Counted from the first letter of the stretch, positions 1-8,060 are shown. The stretch is DNA of 64,000 nt from JALOLV01 sp046295175 (GCA_046295175.1 JBKBNY010000003.1:62001-126000); one strand, 5' to 3'. Program-made: numbers and translations. Notes: generated by a model not told the origin, from the sequence alone.

Positions 1-455
1 TCAGTTGGTTGAAGCGGATGGTTTTCGGGTCTTACAACCCCACAAAAGCAGGTTGTTGAGTACGTTCCGAAACTGGCTGCATGTGATTCTCGTTCATCAA
101 AGAAACGATGCCCAAGTCCAAATCCACGATACTCGGGTAGGAGGATACTTTCACCAAAATAAAAGATTTTGTCTAAGTTCATTCCCGCTTTGATGAATGG
201 CTCTTGTACGTCTGGCGTTTCATCCGATAGCGGAATACAAGTAGTTGCTCCGACCATTTTATCACCATCATAAACTGAAAATAAAAACGATTTTGACGAA
301 TTGATGTAGGTTTTGAGGTATTCTTTTTCGTACTCGAATGAGCCTTCGTAAAGGTAAGGAAAGGCTCTGAAAACGGTAATTCGTAAATGTGCTAATTCTT
401 GAATTACCTCTTCGATTTCAAAGCCTTTTTTGATAATATATCGCAAATTTGGCAT
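1..455 (-). CDS. GNAT-family N-acetyltransferase, 3' end cut by window edge
   Basis: The minus strand is open from an ATG at 455 down to the first base, giving 151 codons without a stop, so the C-terminus lies outside the window. The segment GESILLPEYRGFGLGHRFF, about residues 114-132, fits the acetyl-CoA pyrophosphate loop of GNAT acetyltransferases (R-G-x-G-x-G/A type), preceded by a beta strand ending in FYFGES. The substrate cannot be read. It starts 9 bases after the stop of the NTF2-like gene upstream, so the two are probably co-transcribed. The family call is fairly secure; the function is open. Confidence 0.75.
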   Translation of the reverse strand, partial: MPNLRYIIKKGFEIEEVIQELAHLRITVFRAFPYLYEGSFEYEKEYLKTYINSSKSFLFSVYDGDKMVGATTCIPLSDETPDVQEPFIKAGMNLDKIFYFGESILLPEYRGFGLGHRFFDERESHAASFGTYSTTCFCGVVRPENHPLQPT

Positions 456-464
456 AGAACTACC

Positions 465-869
465 TTATTTTGATACCAATTCAATCCAAAGTGGAAGATT
501 GTAATAAGTTGTAACTCTTGAAATTTTACCATCGGTCAATTCTAAGAATGCGGCTGCTGGAAGCACGTACTTCTGACCTTTGGCGGGTGGCAGTTCGTCC
601 GAATCAGTTTTTTTGTAGATACCATTTACTACAAATTCTACGGCTACTCTATTATCGTTAGGTTCGGTAAAAAATACCATATCGGTTAGTGTCTCGTCGT
701 AGCACTCATCCATGTGTTGTAGAAATTGGGTAAATTTCTCGATTCCGATTCTCACGTCTCCTTGATTGGCTTCATGTCTAACCTCGGGATGTAGCAATGA
801 GAGCATTCCTGACCAATTCTTATTATTGAAATTTTCGTAGTAGTTTTTAACGATTTCTAATGAAGTCAT
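465..869 (-). CDS. NTF2-like / SnoaL-like protein
   Basis: This 134-residue protein has the size and pattern of the NTF2-like cone fold: an N-terminal helix pair (SLEIVKNYYENFNNKNW) followed by 'LLHPEVRHEANQGDVRIG' and a curved sheet containing 'VAVEFVVNGIY'. Members of this superfamily are ketosteroid isomerase-like enzymes, polyketide cyclases or small ligand-binding proteins. The sequence does not single out a substrate. No signal peptide is seen, so it is cytoplasmic. It is the first gene of a likely pair with the downstream GNAT acetyltransferase. Confidence 0.75.
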   Translation of the reverse strand: MTSLEIVKNYYENFNNKNWSGMLSLLHPEVRHEANQGDVRIGIEKFTQFLQHMDECYDETLTDMVFFTEPNDNRVAVEFVVNGIYKKTDSDELPPAKGQKYVLPAAAFLELTDGKISRVTTYYNLPLWIELVSK

Positions 870-968
870 TTCTTTGGTTTTTGATTAATAATTAAGCCAC
901 GATACTTTCGATTTGCATGGAAAATACCGTGGCAGAAAATTGTATTTGACCGAATTTAGAGACTCGAT

Positions 969-1670
969 TTATGCTTTTTCGTACAATTCGTTTACTTTAT
1001 TCCAATTTACCACATTCCAAAAAGCACTGATATAATCGGCACGTTTGTTTTGGTATTTGAGGTAATAGGCGTGTTCCCAAACATCAATTGCTAAGATTGG
1101 AGTACCTTTATCGGCACCTAAATCCATCAACGGATTATCTTGATTAGCAGTAGAGACAACCTTCAGTTTTTTATCAGCCGTAACAATCAACCAAGCCCAT
1201 CCCGAACCAAAACGACCAGTAGCGGCTTTGGCGAATTCTTCTTTTAATTTATCAAACGAACCAAATGTTGTAGTAATGGCATCGGCAACTTTTCCTTTTG
1301 GCATACCACCTGCGTTTGGAGCCATGATATTCCAAAAGAATGTATGATTCCAGTGTCCGCCACCGTTGTTGCGAACTGTTGGGGCAGTGGTTGCATTTAT
1401 TCCTTTTACTAATTCGTCAATGCTTTTACCTTCGAGTGGAGTACCCGCAATGGCTTTATTGAGGTTATCAACATACGCCTTGTGGTGGCGGTCGTGGTGA
1501 ATCTCCATTGTCATTTTATCAATGTGCGGTTCGAGAGCCTCAAATGAATAAGGAAGGGCAGGTAGGGTGTGCATTCCTTCAAAGAAAACTGGTTTTGAGG
1601 CGAAAATATCGCTTATTTTAAATGCAAAAGCACTTCCGATAAGGGTCTGAATAAATTGTTTACGGTTCAT
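969..1670 (-). CDS. Superoxide dismutase (Fe/Mn family) with an export signal
   Basis: This 233-residue Fe/Mn superoxide dismutase converts superoxide to hydrogen peroxide and oxygen. The catalytic region starts near residue 34 (HTLPALPYSFEALEPHIDK). The four metal ligands are visible: His58 in EIHHDRHH, His109 in GGGHWNHTFFW, and Asp196 and His200 in DVWEHAYY. In front of the usual start lie about 30 extra residues: a short basic stretch (MNRKQF), a hydrophobic stretch and ASKP. This looks like a signal peptide, so the enzyme is probably periplasmic or membrane-tethered rather than cytosolic. The N-region lacks twin arginines. Metal preference (Fe or Mn) was not decided. Confidence 0.93.
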   Translation of the reverse strand: MNRKQFIQTLIGSAFAFKISDIFASKPVFFEGMHTLPALPYSFEALEPHIDKMTMEIHHDRHHKAYVDNLNKAIAGTPLEGKSIDELVKGINATTAPTVRNNGGGHWNHTFFWNIMAPNAGGMPKGKVADAITTTFGSFDKLKEEFAKAATGRFGSGWAWLIVTADKKLKVVSTANQDNPLMDLGADKGTPILAIDVWEHAYYLKYQNKRADYISAFWNVVNWNKVNELYEKA

Positions 1671-1682
1671 TTTTGTATTTGA

Positions 1683-1874
1683 TTATATTTTTGGAATCTC
1701 TAATTGTTTACAAATCAAATCACAGAGGTCTTTATCTAACTGTGGGTGTCTCGGAATCGTAGTTTTCTTACCAGTTAATTCATTTTTGTAAATGTCGTGT
1801 TTTGAGCCATGTCTGTGAAAACCACAATTATTTTCTTCTAAATATTTGATGAATTTTCCTCGTTTGATTGACAT
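1683..1874 (-). CDS. hicA: HicA-type toxin (YcfA/HicA mRNA interferase family)
   Basis: This 63-residue protein has the HicA double-stranded-RNA-binding-like fold signature: MSIKRGKFIKYLEENN, then GFHRHGSKHDIY, where His26 after G-S-K is the expected catalytic residue, then a TTIPRHP strand and a C-terminal helix. HicA toxins cleave mRNA until bound by HicB. Its start codon overlaps the stop of the hicB-like gene by one base (TAATG), so the two are translationally coupled in the order antitoxin-toxin. The family call is good; activity is inferred. Confidence 0.82.
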   Translation of the reverse strand: MSIKRGKFIKYLEENNCGFHRHGSKHDIYKNELTGKKTTIPRHPQLDKDLCDLICKQLEIPKI

Positions 1875-2077
1875 TACGCAAAAGTTAATTCTTCTTGGTA
1901 AACAATAGCTCCATTTAGCTGTGTATCTCGCATATCTTCCAAATAAAGTTCAAGGGCATCCATGATATTCTCTTTAACTTCATCTATTGTTGAGCCTTGA
2001 GTTAGTACAGCCGGAATTTCTTTGATTGTTCCAATCAAATACTCACTGCCTTTGGTAATTAAGAGAGTCAATTTCAT
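1874..2077 (-). CDS. hicB: HicB-like antitoxin, short form without a DNA-binding tail
   Basis: This 67-residue protein matches the HicB N-terminal partial RNase H-like domain: a strand (KLTLLITKGSEYLIGTI), a conserved PAVLTQGSTIDEVKENI segment and an amphipathic helix (LELYLEDM). It would bind and neutralise the HicA-like toxin encoded immediately downstream. Full-length HicB proteins usually carry a C-terminal helix-turn-helix or ribbon-helix-helix domain that represses the operon. This one ends at residue 67 and has none, so autoregulation, if any, must work differently. Confidence 0.8.
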   Translation of the reverse strand: MKLTLLITKGSEYLIGTIKEIPAVLTQGSTIDEVKENIMDALELYLEDMRDTQLNGAIVYQEELTFA

Positions 2078-2102
2078 GTGATATAGCTTTTAAACAAATC
2101 TA

Positions 2103-2759
2103 TCAAATCCGATTTACTTCTTCAAAGAATTCTTCTAATTTAAACAAATCTAAATGTCCATCGGTTCGGACACTGCTGCATAAATCAATCCCAAAAGGTT
2201 GTACTGCTTCGATTGCAGCTCTTACGTTCTCTTTTTTCAATCCACCCGCTAAGAAAACTGGAATTTTTGATTGTTCAACAATTTTGCGACTAACCTCCCA
2301 ATTATGAGTACGACCCGTGCCACCTAATTCTTTAACTGCTAAGTTTGGATTTCCCGAATCGAGCAATAATGCATCCACTTTTTCGGCTACTTCGAGTGCT
2401 TCGTCGAGGCTTTTATCATCAATTACATGAATCACCTGCACGATTTTGATAGCTGGAATCTTCTTTCTGAAATCCTCGTATGTGCCAGCATTTAAGGCAT
2501 CAACAATCTGAATTGTATTTGCCCCGACTGCCTTTTGGTGTTCGATAATACTTTTTGAATCGGTTCGGCTTGTGAGTAAAAACGATGCTATGGGCGGCGG
2601 AATTGTTGCCACAATCTCTTTTATCAAATTATCTTTGATTGTACCGGGTCCGCTGGGCATTTCGGCAACTAAGCCCAATGCTGATGCTCCCGCTGCTACT
2701 GCCATTTTGGCTTCGCTGGGGCTACTGATACAACATATTTTGACTTTAATTTTACTCAT
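2103..2759 (-). CDS. Phosphoribosylanthranilate isomerase-like TIM barrel (TrpF family)
   Basis: This 218-residue (beta/alpha)8 protein resembles TrpF, which isomerises phosphoribosylanthranilate in tryptophan synthesis. The N-terminal strand KVKICC carries the expected catalytic Cys9, followed by Cys10 where TrpF normally has Gly (KICG). Asp134 in LLLDSGNPN fits the general acid. The phosphate-binding loops GGTGRTHNW (about 146-154) and FLAGGLKKENV and the end motif GIDLCSSVRT are present. No other trp gene is nearby, so it may be a paralogue with another substrate rather than the biosynthetic enzyme. The family is secure; the exact reaction is not. Confidence 0.7.
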   Translation of the reverse strand: MSKIKVKICCISSPSEAKMAVAAGASALGLVAEMPSGPGTIKDNLIKEIVATIPPPIASFLLTSRTDSKSIIEHQKAVGANTIQIVDALNAGTYEDFRKKIPAIKIVQVIHVIDDKSLDEALEVAEKVDALLLDSGNPNLAVKELGGTGRTHNWEVSRKIVEQSKIPVFLAGGLKKENVRAAIEAVQPFGIDLCSSVRTDGHLDLFKLEEFFEEVNRI

Positions 2760-2841
2760 TTTGCTACGCCTAAACCGTTAAAACGGTTGTTTTATAAACG
2801 ATTTTATTGATTTAACCCACGACTAAAGTAATGAGCTTATG

Positions 2842-3447
2842 TTATTCATAGCTCACTCTACTCAAGATACTTCGACCGAGCGTAACCTCATCGGCATATT
2901 CTAAATCACCCCCAATCGGAATTCCTCTTGCAATGGTACTGATTTTTACCGGAAATTCTTTGAGTTTCTTCTGCAAATAAAAAGCAGTCGTATCGCCCTC
3001 CATTGTGGGGCTGAGAGCCAATATAATTTCTTTTATTTCTTCGTCGTCTCTGATTCTTTTGGTGAGAGATTCAATATGCAAATCGTTGGGGCCGATGCCG
3101 TTGAGAGGCGAGATTATTCCACCCAAAACATGGTAAAGTCCACGATATTGTGCTGTATTTTCGATTGCCAACACATCGCGGGTGTCTTCTACAACACAAA
3201 TAATTGATTGGTCACGTTTGGGCGAAAGGCAAATTTGGCAATATTCGTCGTCCGAAATATTATGACACTTTCGGCAATGTTTGGTTTCGGTTCGCATCCT
3301 GACGATTGCATCAGCCAACATCTTGGCTTGGTTTTCGTCTCGTTTGAGCAGATGCAACGCCAATCGAAGTGCCGTTTTCTTACCGATTCCGGGCAATTTT
3401 GAGATTTCGTTTACAGCTTCTTCGATAAGTTTTGAAGGGAAATGCAA
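2842..3447 (-). CDS. recR: Recombination mediator RecR
   Basis: RecR, 201 residues, the usual length. It acts with RecF/RecO to load RecA onto gapped DNA. A helix-hairpin-helix lies near residues 15-32 (KLPGIGKKTALRLALHLL), followed by a four-cysteine zinc finger (Cys58, Cys61, Cys70, Cys73) and a Toprim domain beginning at IICVVEDTRD (about residue 82) with the conserved LSPTMEGDTTAFYL segment. It lies downstream of clpS on the same strand, separated by a palindromic repeat. Confidence 0.97.
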   Translation of the reverse strand: MHFPSKLIEEAVNEISKLPGIGKKTALRLALHLLKRDENQAKMLADAIVRMRTETKHCRKCHNISDDEYCQICLSPKRDQSIICVVEDTRDVLAIENTAQYRGLYHVLGGIISPLNGIGPNDLHIESLTKRIRDDEEIKEIILALSPTMEGDTTAFYLQKKLKEFPVKISTIARGIPIGGDLEYADEVTLGRSILSRVSYE

Positions 3448-3475
3448 TTTTTTAGGATTTTATAGATTTTGGGTC

Positions 3476-3508
3476 AAACCTCCAAGGTTTTCAAAACCTT
3501 GGAGGTTT
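3476..3508. repeat. Perfect 16-bp inverted repeat between clpS and recR
   Basis: Two 16-base arms (AAACCTCCAAGGTTTT and its reverse complement) flank a single base. The hairpin follows the clpS stop codon. On the minus strand it is not followed by a clean T-run, so it is better described as a REP-like intergenic palindrome that may also act as an attenuator or RNA stabiliser. Similar palindromes, in different sequence families, occur elsewhere in this window. Confidence 0.75.
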
Positions 3509-3518
3509 TCTTATAACA

Positions 3519-3818
3519 TCATTTCAGCATAACTTCTGCCGATATTTTACGTTGGCAAATCGCATTTCGGAGCGGAGCTAATTCATCAAAATCACCCGAT
3601 TTGACCGAAGCTTTACCTTTATAATGAATCAAAAGTGTACATTGTTCGGCTTGCTCAGGAGTATGATTACAAACCTCCATGAGTGTATTTATCACGTGGT
3701 CAAAAGTATTAATGTCATCGTTGAAGACCACCAATTCGTATAATTTGATGCTATCGAGGTCAATAGAGATGTCTTCAAGTACTTCTGTTTCTATATTAGG
3801 ATTCGGAAACGCCATCAT
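3519..3818 (-). CDS. clpS: ATP-dependent Clp protease adaptor ClpS
   Basis: ClpS, 99 residues, delivers N-degron substrates to ClpAP/ClpCP. The core motif YELVVFNDDINTFDHVI contains the Asn-Asp-Asp residues that contact the substrate amino-terminal residue. It is followed by the expected CNHTPEQAEQCTLLIHYKG helix and the KSGDFDEL segment. Its neighbour downstream is recR. A candidate promoter box lies about 30 bases upstream. Confidence 0.94.
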   Translation of the reverse strand: MMAFPNPNIETEVLEDISIDLDSIKLYELVVFNDDINTFDHVINTLMEVCNHTPEQAEQCTLLIHYKGKASVKSGDFDELAPLRNAICQRKISAEVMLK

Positions 3819-3847
3819 TTTTAGTATAAATCCAATTATTCTTTAAG

Positions 3848-3855
3848 CAAAATTA
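3848..3855 (-). promoter_or_regulatory. Candidate -7 promoter box for clpS
   Basis: On the minus strand the sequence TAATTTTG matches the Bacteroidota -7 consensus TAnnTTTG and lies about 30 bases upstream of the clpS start. The same TAATTTTG octamer occurs upstream of ftsK and rpsA. No clear -33 TTG element at the ideal distance is visible. Confidence 0.4.
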
Positions 3856-3918
3856 CAAATTTTTCGTTCAATTCTTGAAATCCAAACCCTAAAAATCATG
3901 TAAGTTTAGTATTTTATT

Positions 3919-3926
3919 TACATTTG
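3919..3926 (+). promoter_or_regulatory. Candidate -7 promoter box for the sodium:solute symporter
   Basis: TACATTTG fits TAnnTTTG and sits about 49 bases before the symporter start codon. The -33 element is not obvious, so this is only a candidate. Confidence 0.35.
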
Positions 3927-3974
3927 TTTTTTGAAATTTGAACCTTCAACAACAAACCCTCATTAGTAGAATTT

Positions 3975-5507
3975 ATGTCGCCTATTTTAGCCCTAAGCAT
4001 TCTCTTAATTTATTTCGGGATACTCATTGCCATCTCGTATGTAACCTCAAAAGGTGCCGACACCAATACTTTTTTTACTGCCAATAAACAATCTCCGTGG
4101 TATCTCGTGGCATTTGCCATGATTGGTACATCACTTTCGGGCGTAACCTTTATTTCGGTTCCGGGTGCGGTTGGTCCAGCCATGTTTTCGTATTTTCAGT
4201 TGGTTTTGGGCTATTTGGTGGGTTATGTTTTTATTGCTTTGGTGCTTCTGCCACTATATTATAGGCTCAATCTTATTTCGATTTATACCTATTTACAAAA
4301 GCGATTCGGCGAATATTCATATAAAACTGGCTCGGCCTTCTTCTTACTTTCACGTACGATGGGTTCGGCTGTAAGGCTTTACATTGCGGCCAGAGTATTG
4401 CAAATTGCGATTTATGATTCACTCGGAATTCCGTTTGAGGTCTCGGTATTTATTACAATCGCCCTCATTTGGCTTTATACGTTTAAAGGTGGCGTTAAGA
4501 CAATCATCATTACCGATACGCTACAAACTACTTTTTTGGTTACGGCTGTGGTAATGACTATTTATTTGATAACGAGCAAATTAGGTCTTTCGATGGGAGA
4601 AATGATTAGTACTGTAAATGATAGCAAGTATTCGCAGATTTTCTTTTGGGATTCGCTCAATGACAAAAAGCATTTCTTGAAGCAATTTATTTCGGGTGCA
4701 TTTATCGCACTTGTGATGACGGGTCTCGACCAAGATTTGATGCAGAAGAATTTGACTTGCAAAAACCTAAAAGAAGCTCAGAAAAATATGTTTTCGTTTA
4801 TGACGAGCTATACTTTCATTAATCTTATTTTCTTGGCGTTGGGTGCGTTGCTATATATATATGGTATAAAAGAAGGAATCGTGCAGGAGAATTATTCGGG
4901 CAAATTGCCATTGAATATCTTAGATGGTTCACTCAACGAAGTAGTTGCCAAAAAGACTGACGATTTATACCCAATGTTGGCAATCAAGCACTTTGGCATT
5001 GATGGAAGCCTTGCGGGATTGTTGGTTTCGATAACTTTCTTGATTGGAATTACTGCCGCAACTTATGCCAGTTCGGATTCGGCATTAACAGCACTTACGA
5101 CTTCATTTTGCATTGATTTTATGAATGTCGAAAATAAAACAGAATCTCAACGTTCAAAAATCAAACATTGGGTACATATCGGTTTTTCGGTGCTATTCTA
5201 TATTGTTATTTTGTTTTTTAATAAACTCAATAGCCAAGAAGTGATTGCGGCAATCTTCAAAATCGCCAGTTACACTTACGGTCCCCTGCTTGGGTTATTC
5301 GTATTCGGACTTTATACCAAACGCAAGGTAAACGATAAGTTAGTGCCAATCTTCTGTATTTTAGCTCCGGTTGTTACTTATTTAATCGTAACATATATCG
5401 AAACCAATACAGCCTACCGCTTTGTTTCTGAAAACCTAATTATCAATGGAGGTTTGATATTCTTGGCAATGTTTATCACTTCAAAAAAATCAGAAGAGGT
5501 TTTGTAG
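3975..5507 (+). CDS. Sodium:solute symporter (SSS family), probably for proline or hydroxyproline
   Basis: This 510-residue protein has around 13 hydrophobic segments and the SSS signature near the N-terminus (YFGILIAISYVTSKGADT, then WYLVAFAMIGTSLSGVTFISVPG). SSS carriers use the sodium gradient to import small solutes such as proline, sugars or sialic acid. The next three plus-strand genes encode hydroxyproline-catabolic enzymes, which suggests that hydroxyproline or proline is the substrate; this is inference from context. The following gene starts 264 bases on, after hairpins, so it may be a separate transcript. Confidence 0.88.
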   Translation: MSPILALSILLIYFGILIAISYVTSKGADTNTFFTANKQSPWYLVAFAMIGTSLSGVTFISVPGAVGPAMFSYFQLVLGYLVGYVFIALVLLPLYYRLNLISIYTYLQKRFGEYSYKTGSAFFLLSRTMGSAVRLYIAARVLQIAIYDSLGIPFEVSVFITIALIWLYTFKGGVKTIIITDTLQTTFLVTAVVMTIYLITSKLGLSMGEMISTVNDSKYSQIFFWDSLNDKKHFLKQFISGAFIALVMTGLDQDLMQKNLTCKNLKEAQKNMFSFMTSYTFINLIFLALGALLYIYGIKEGIVQENYSGKLPLNILDGSLNEVVAKKTDDLYPMLAIKHFGIDGSLAGLLVSITFLIGITAATYASSDSALTALTTSFCIDFMNVENKTESQRSKIKHWVHIGFSVLFYIVILFFNKLNSQEVIAAIFKIASYTYGPLLGLFVFGLYTKRKVNDKLVPIFCILAPVVTYLIVTYIETNTAYRFVSENLIINGGLIFLAMFITSKKSEEVL

Positions 5508-5511
5508 GTTT

Positions 5512-5562
5512 GAGGAATTCCAAATTCCTCACAGTTTTGCTTCGGATTTGTAATCCGAAGCA
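5512..5562. terminator. Two consecutive hairpins after the symporter gene
   Basis: Hairpin one has 8-base arms (GAGGAATT and its complement, 5512-5530). Hairpin two has 11-base arms (TGCTTCGGATT and its complement, 5538-5562) with a TGT loop. They start 4 bases after the symporter stop codon. Neither has a long T-run, so they may be a factor-dependent terminator or REP-like palindromes. Confidence 0.5.
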
Positions 5563-5667
5563 GCATTCCACAGTTTTTACCCATACTTTTATCTTATGTT
5601 ATTTAAATGAGGTAATTTAGTACCAGTATTGGAGTATTAAAGGTAAGCACTGCTTTTAGATTGATTA

Positions 5668-5675
5668 TACTTTTG
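5668..5675 (+). promoter_or_regulatory. Candidate -7 promoter box before the DHDPS-family gene
   Basis: TACTTTTG fits TAnnTTTG and lies about 97 bases upstream of the DHDPS-family start, beyond the symporter hairpins. If real, the enzyme genes have a promoter separate from the transporter. No strong -33 element is seen. Confidence 0.3.
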
Positions 5676-5709
5676 TATTAAATATTCCTAAACTAATACA
5701 TCCCAAAAG

Positions 5710-5735
5710 CCGTGGCACATTTCGATGTGTCACGG
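5710..5735. repeat. Hairpin of the CCGTGGCAC/GTGTCACGG family, copy 1
   Basis: Arms CCGTGGCACAT and ATGTGTCACGG enclose a TTCG tetraloop, with one G-T wobble pair. The same half-sites, with the same wobble, recur around a larger loop at 39843-39905, which indicates a dispersed palindromic repeat family. Here it lies in the leader of the DHDPS-family gene. Confidence 0.65.
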
Positions 5736-5771
5736 TATTGTTTGAATCAATCATTTATCAAATTTTAAGAT

Positions 5772-6677
5772 ATGAAACCTTCTTGGACAGGTGTTTATCC
5801 TGCACTTACCACCCCCTTCTTTGAGGACGAATCGCTCGATTTAAAAACATTTTCTTTCAATATCGAAGAACAAATCAAAGCGGGTGTTCACGGAATCATC
5901 ATTTGTGGTTCTTTGGGCGAAAACGGTACTTTAACCACCGACGAAAAACTTTTATTGCTCGAAACTGCCAAAAATACCATAGCAGGGCGAGTTCCATTGA
6001 TTATCTGTATTGCCGAGTGTATCACTCGCGAGGCTATCGCTCTTGCGAAGGCGTCTGAGCAAGTAGGAGCAGAGGGTTTTATGTTGCTGCCACCGATGCG
6101 TTACCCTTCTGACGACAGAGAAACATTGCATTATCTACATCGTGTTGCCGATTCTACTGATTTACCTGTGATGGCGTACAACAATCCTTTGGCATACAAG
6201 ACATTCATCAGTATTCCGATGTTCAAAGAATTGGCAGCGAATCCGCACTTTGAATCAATGAAAGAATCAACGGGTGATATTCGCTATATGACAGATATTA
6301 TCAACGAATTTGGTGGAAGATTTAAAATTTTGAGTGGCGTAGATGATTTGGCATTTGAAAGCCTTGTAATGGGAGCCGATGGCTGGGTTGCTGGTTTGGT
6401 GGATGCTTTTCCGCGTGAAACTGTCGTGATTTATGAATTAGTGAAACAAGGACGTATCGAAGAAGCACGTGCGATTTATCGTTGGCATTTCCCATTGATG
6501 CACTTAGATGTTTCTACAAAATTTGTTCAGAATATCAAATTGGCTCAAGTAGCAACTGGTTTGGGTACTGAGTGGGTGCGTCAACCAAGATTACCATTGG
6601 TAGGCGAAGAACGTGAAAGAGTCTTGAAAATCATTAACGATTCGATAGCCACAAGACCTGTTTTGCCTGAACTTTGA
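5772..6677 (+). CDS. DHDPS/NAL-family enzyme, probable 1-pyrroline-4-hydroxy-2-carboxylate deaminase
   Basis: This 301-residue class I aldolase-type TIM barrel carries the Schiff-base lysine at Lys164 (FESMKESTGDI), the conserved tyrosine at Tyr136 (MAYNNPL) and the keto-acid-binding loop GSLGENGTL near residue 47. In bacterial hydroxyproline degradation a DHDPS-family enzyme deaminates the cyclic imine to 2-oxoglutarate semialdehyde. The adjacent epimerase and D-amino-acid oxidase make that role more likely than lysine biosynthesis. The semialdehyde dehydrogenase completing the pathway is not in this window. Confidence 0.82.
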   Translation: MKPSWTGVYPALTTPFFEDESLDLKTFSFNIEEQIKAGVHGIIICGSLGENGTLTTDEKLLLLETAKNTIAGRVPLIICIAECITREAIALAKASEQVGAEGFMLLPPMRYPSDDRETLHYLHRVADSTDLPVMAYNNPLAYKTFISIPMFKELAANPHFESMKESTGDIRYMTDIINEFGGRFKILSGVDDLAFESLVMGADGWVAGLVDAFPRETVVIYELVKQGRIEEARAIYRWHFPLMHLDVSTKFVQNIKLAQVATGLGTEWVRQPRLPLVGEERERVLKIINDSIATRPVLPEL

Positions 6678-6699
6678 AAACAGCTAAACGAATTGAGTA

Positions 6700-6721
6700 G
6701 GTCGGGTTTGCAAACCCGACC
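6700..6721. repeat. Perfect 22-bp palindrome after the DHDPS-family gene
   Basis: GGTCGGGTTTG followed directly by its reverse complement forms a perfect palindrome 23 bases after the stop codon. It would fold as a hairpin in RNA from either strand. There is no T-run, so it is listed as a REP-like palindrome with possible termination or mRNA-end protection. Confidence 0.65.
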
Positions 6722-6819
6722 CTATGGAAAAGAAAAAAACGTTTACAACTTACGAACCAATTCAGTTAAAATCTAAAAGTAGCATAAACATAACTATAGA
6801 GGAACAGATTTTATTGATT

Positions 6820-6861
6820 TTCCTTAGTGAAACTCCGTGTTCTCCGTGCCTCTGTGGTAAA
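6820..6861. repeat. Dispersed intergenic repeat (TTAGTGAAACTCCGTG type)
   Basis: The segment reads TTAGTGAAACTCCGTGTTCT and continues to CTCTGTGGTAAA. It is non-coding and is clearly related to two diverged copies in inverted arrangement at 18315-18404 (shared ACCAC..AGG, ACAC..AGTTTCACTAAG blocks). Repeats of this wording are frequent in Cytophagales intergenic DNA as I recall. It occupies most of the 234-base gap before the epimerase gene. Confidence 0.65.
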
Positions 6862-6911
6862 CATTTTTTGGTCATTTAATATTAAAACTCCACTTGTAGG
6901 GTCAAAGGGCT

Positions 6912-7979
6912 ATGAAACTTAAGCCATTAAAAGAAAATCATCCGATTAGTATCGAAGGTTCAGATTATCCGACTGAAAAAGGAGGGACTTTTCATTGTAT
7001 TGATGCTCATACTTGCGGAAATCCCGTGCGATTGGTAGCAGGCGGAGGACCAATCCTTGAAGGTAAAAACATGTCTGAAAAACGTCAACATTTTTTACGT
7101 GAATACGATTGGATTCGCAAAGGATTGATGTTTGAACCTCGTGGACACGATATGATGTCGGGTAGTATTTTGTATCCACCACACGACCCCGAAAACGACG
7201 TCGCAGTACTCTTCATCGAAACCAGTGGTTGCCTGCCCATGTGTGGACACGGCACCATTGGCACAATAACGATTGCCATCGAAAAAGGGTTAATTATCCC
7301 AAAAGTACCCGGAAAAGTCAGAATGGAAGCCCCTGCGGGTCTGGTTTTGATTGAATATAAAGAAGAAGGAGGCAAGGTAAAATCTGTAAAGTTGACCAAC
7401 GTTCCGTCGTTTTTAGCTGCCGAAGGATTAGAAGTTGAATGTCCTGATTTAGGAATGTTAAAAATTGATGTGGCTTATGGCGGAAATTACTACGGAATTG
7501 TGGATGTGCAGAAGAATTTCTCTGGATTAGAGAATTTTAAAGCCGACCAATTGATTTCTTGGGCGAGAGAATTGCGTAAGCGTGTCAATGAAAAATACAC
7601 TTTTGTACATCCCGAAAACCCAACCATAAACGGCATGAGTCATATTGAGTGGACTGGTGCGGTTATTGACCCAAGTTCGTCGGCTCGAAATGCGGTTTTT
7701 TATGGCGATAAAGCCATTGACCGTTCTCCTTGTGGAACAGGTACTTCGGCTCGTGTAGCTCAATGGGCGGCAAAAGGGAAGCTCAAGCAAGGCGAAGACT
7801 TCGTTCATGAAAGTATCATTGGAAGTAAATTTATCGGTAGGATAGAAGGCACTGCCAAAGTCGGTGATTTTGATGCGATTATTCCGAGTATTGAAGGCTG
7901 GGCAAGGATTTACGGTCAAAACATCATTACAATTGACCCCGAAGACGACCCGTATGCTTTTGGTTTTCAGGTGATTTAG
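6912..7979 (+). CDS. Proline racemase-family enzyme, probable 4-hydroxyproline 2-epimerase
   Basis: This 355-residue protein has both catalytic cysteines of the proline racemase family: Cys111 in PMCGHGTIG and Cys274 in DRSPCGTGTSAR. Because the second Cys is present (a Thr there marks trans-3-hydroxyproline dehydratases), it should racemise or epimerise its substrate by a two-base mechanism, most likely trans-4-L-hydroxyproline to cis-4-D-hydroxyproline. The flanking deaminase and FAD oxidase genes support the hydroxyproline assignment over plain proline racemase. Cytoplasmic; no signal peptide. Confidence 0.87.
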   Translation: MKLKPLKENHPISIEGSDYPTEKGGTFHCIDAHTCGNPVRLVAGGGPILEGKNMSEKRQHFLREYDWIRKGLMFEPRGHDMMSGSILYPPHDPENDVAVLFIETSGCLPMCGHGTIGTITIAIEKGLIIPKVPGKVRMEAPAGLVLIEYKEEGGKVKSVKLTNVPSFLAAEGLEVECPDLGMLKIDVAYGGNYYGIVDVQKNFSGLENFKADQLISWARELRKRVNEKYTFVHPENPTINGMSHIEWTGAVIDPSSSARNAVFYGDKAIDRSPCGTGTSARVAQWAAKGKLKQGEDFVHESIIGSKFIGRIEGTAKVGDFDAIIPSIEGWARIYGQNIITIDPEDDPYAFGFQVI

Positions 7980-8026
7980 TCAACTAATTTTGAAAATATC
8001 CTTATAGGATAAAAATACGTAAAACT

Positions 8027-8060
8027 CATGGCATGACAGAAGATAGTCTGTCATGCCATG
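8027..8060. terminator. 14-bp inverted repeat between epimerase and oxidase genes
   Basis: Arms CATGGCATGACAGA and its exact reverse complement enclose a six-base loop, 48 bases after the epimerase stop. There is no T-run, so termination would be weak; it may instead tune expression between the two pathway genes. Confidence 0.55.
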
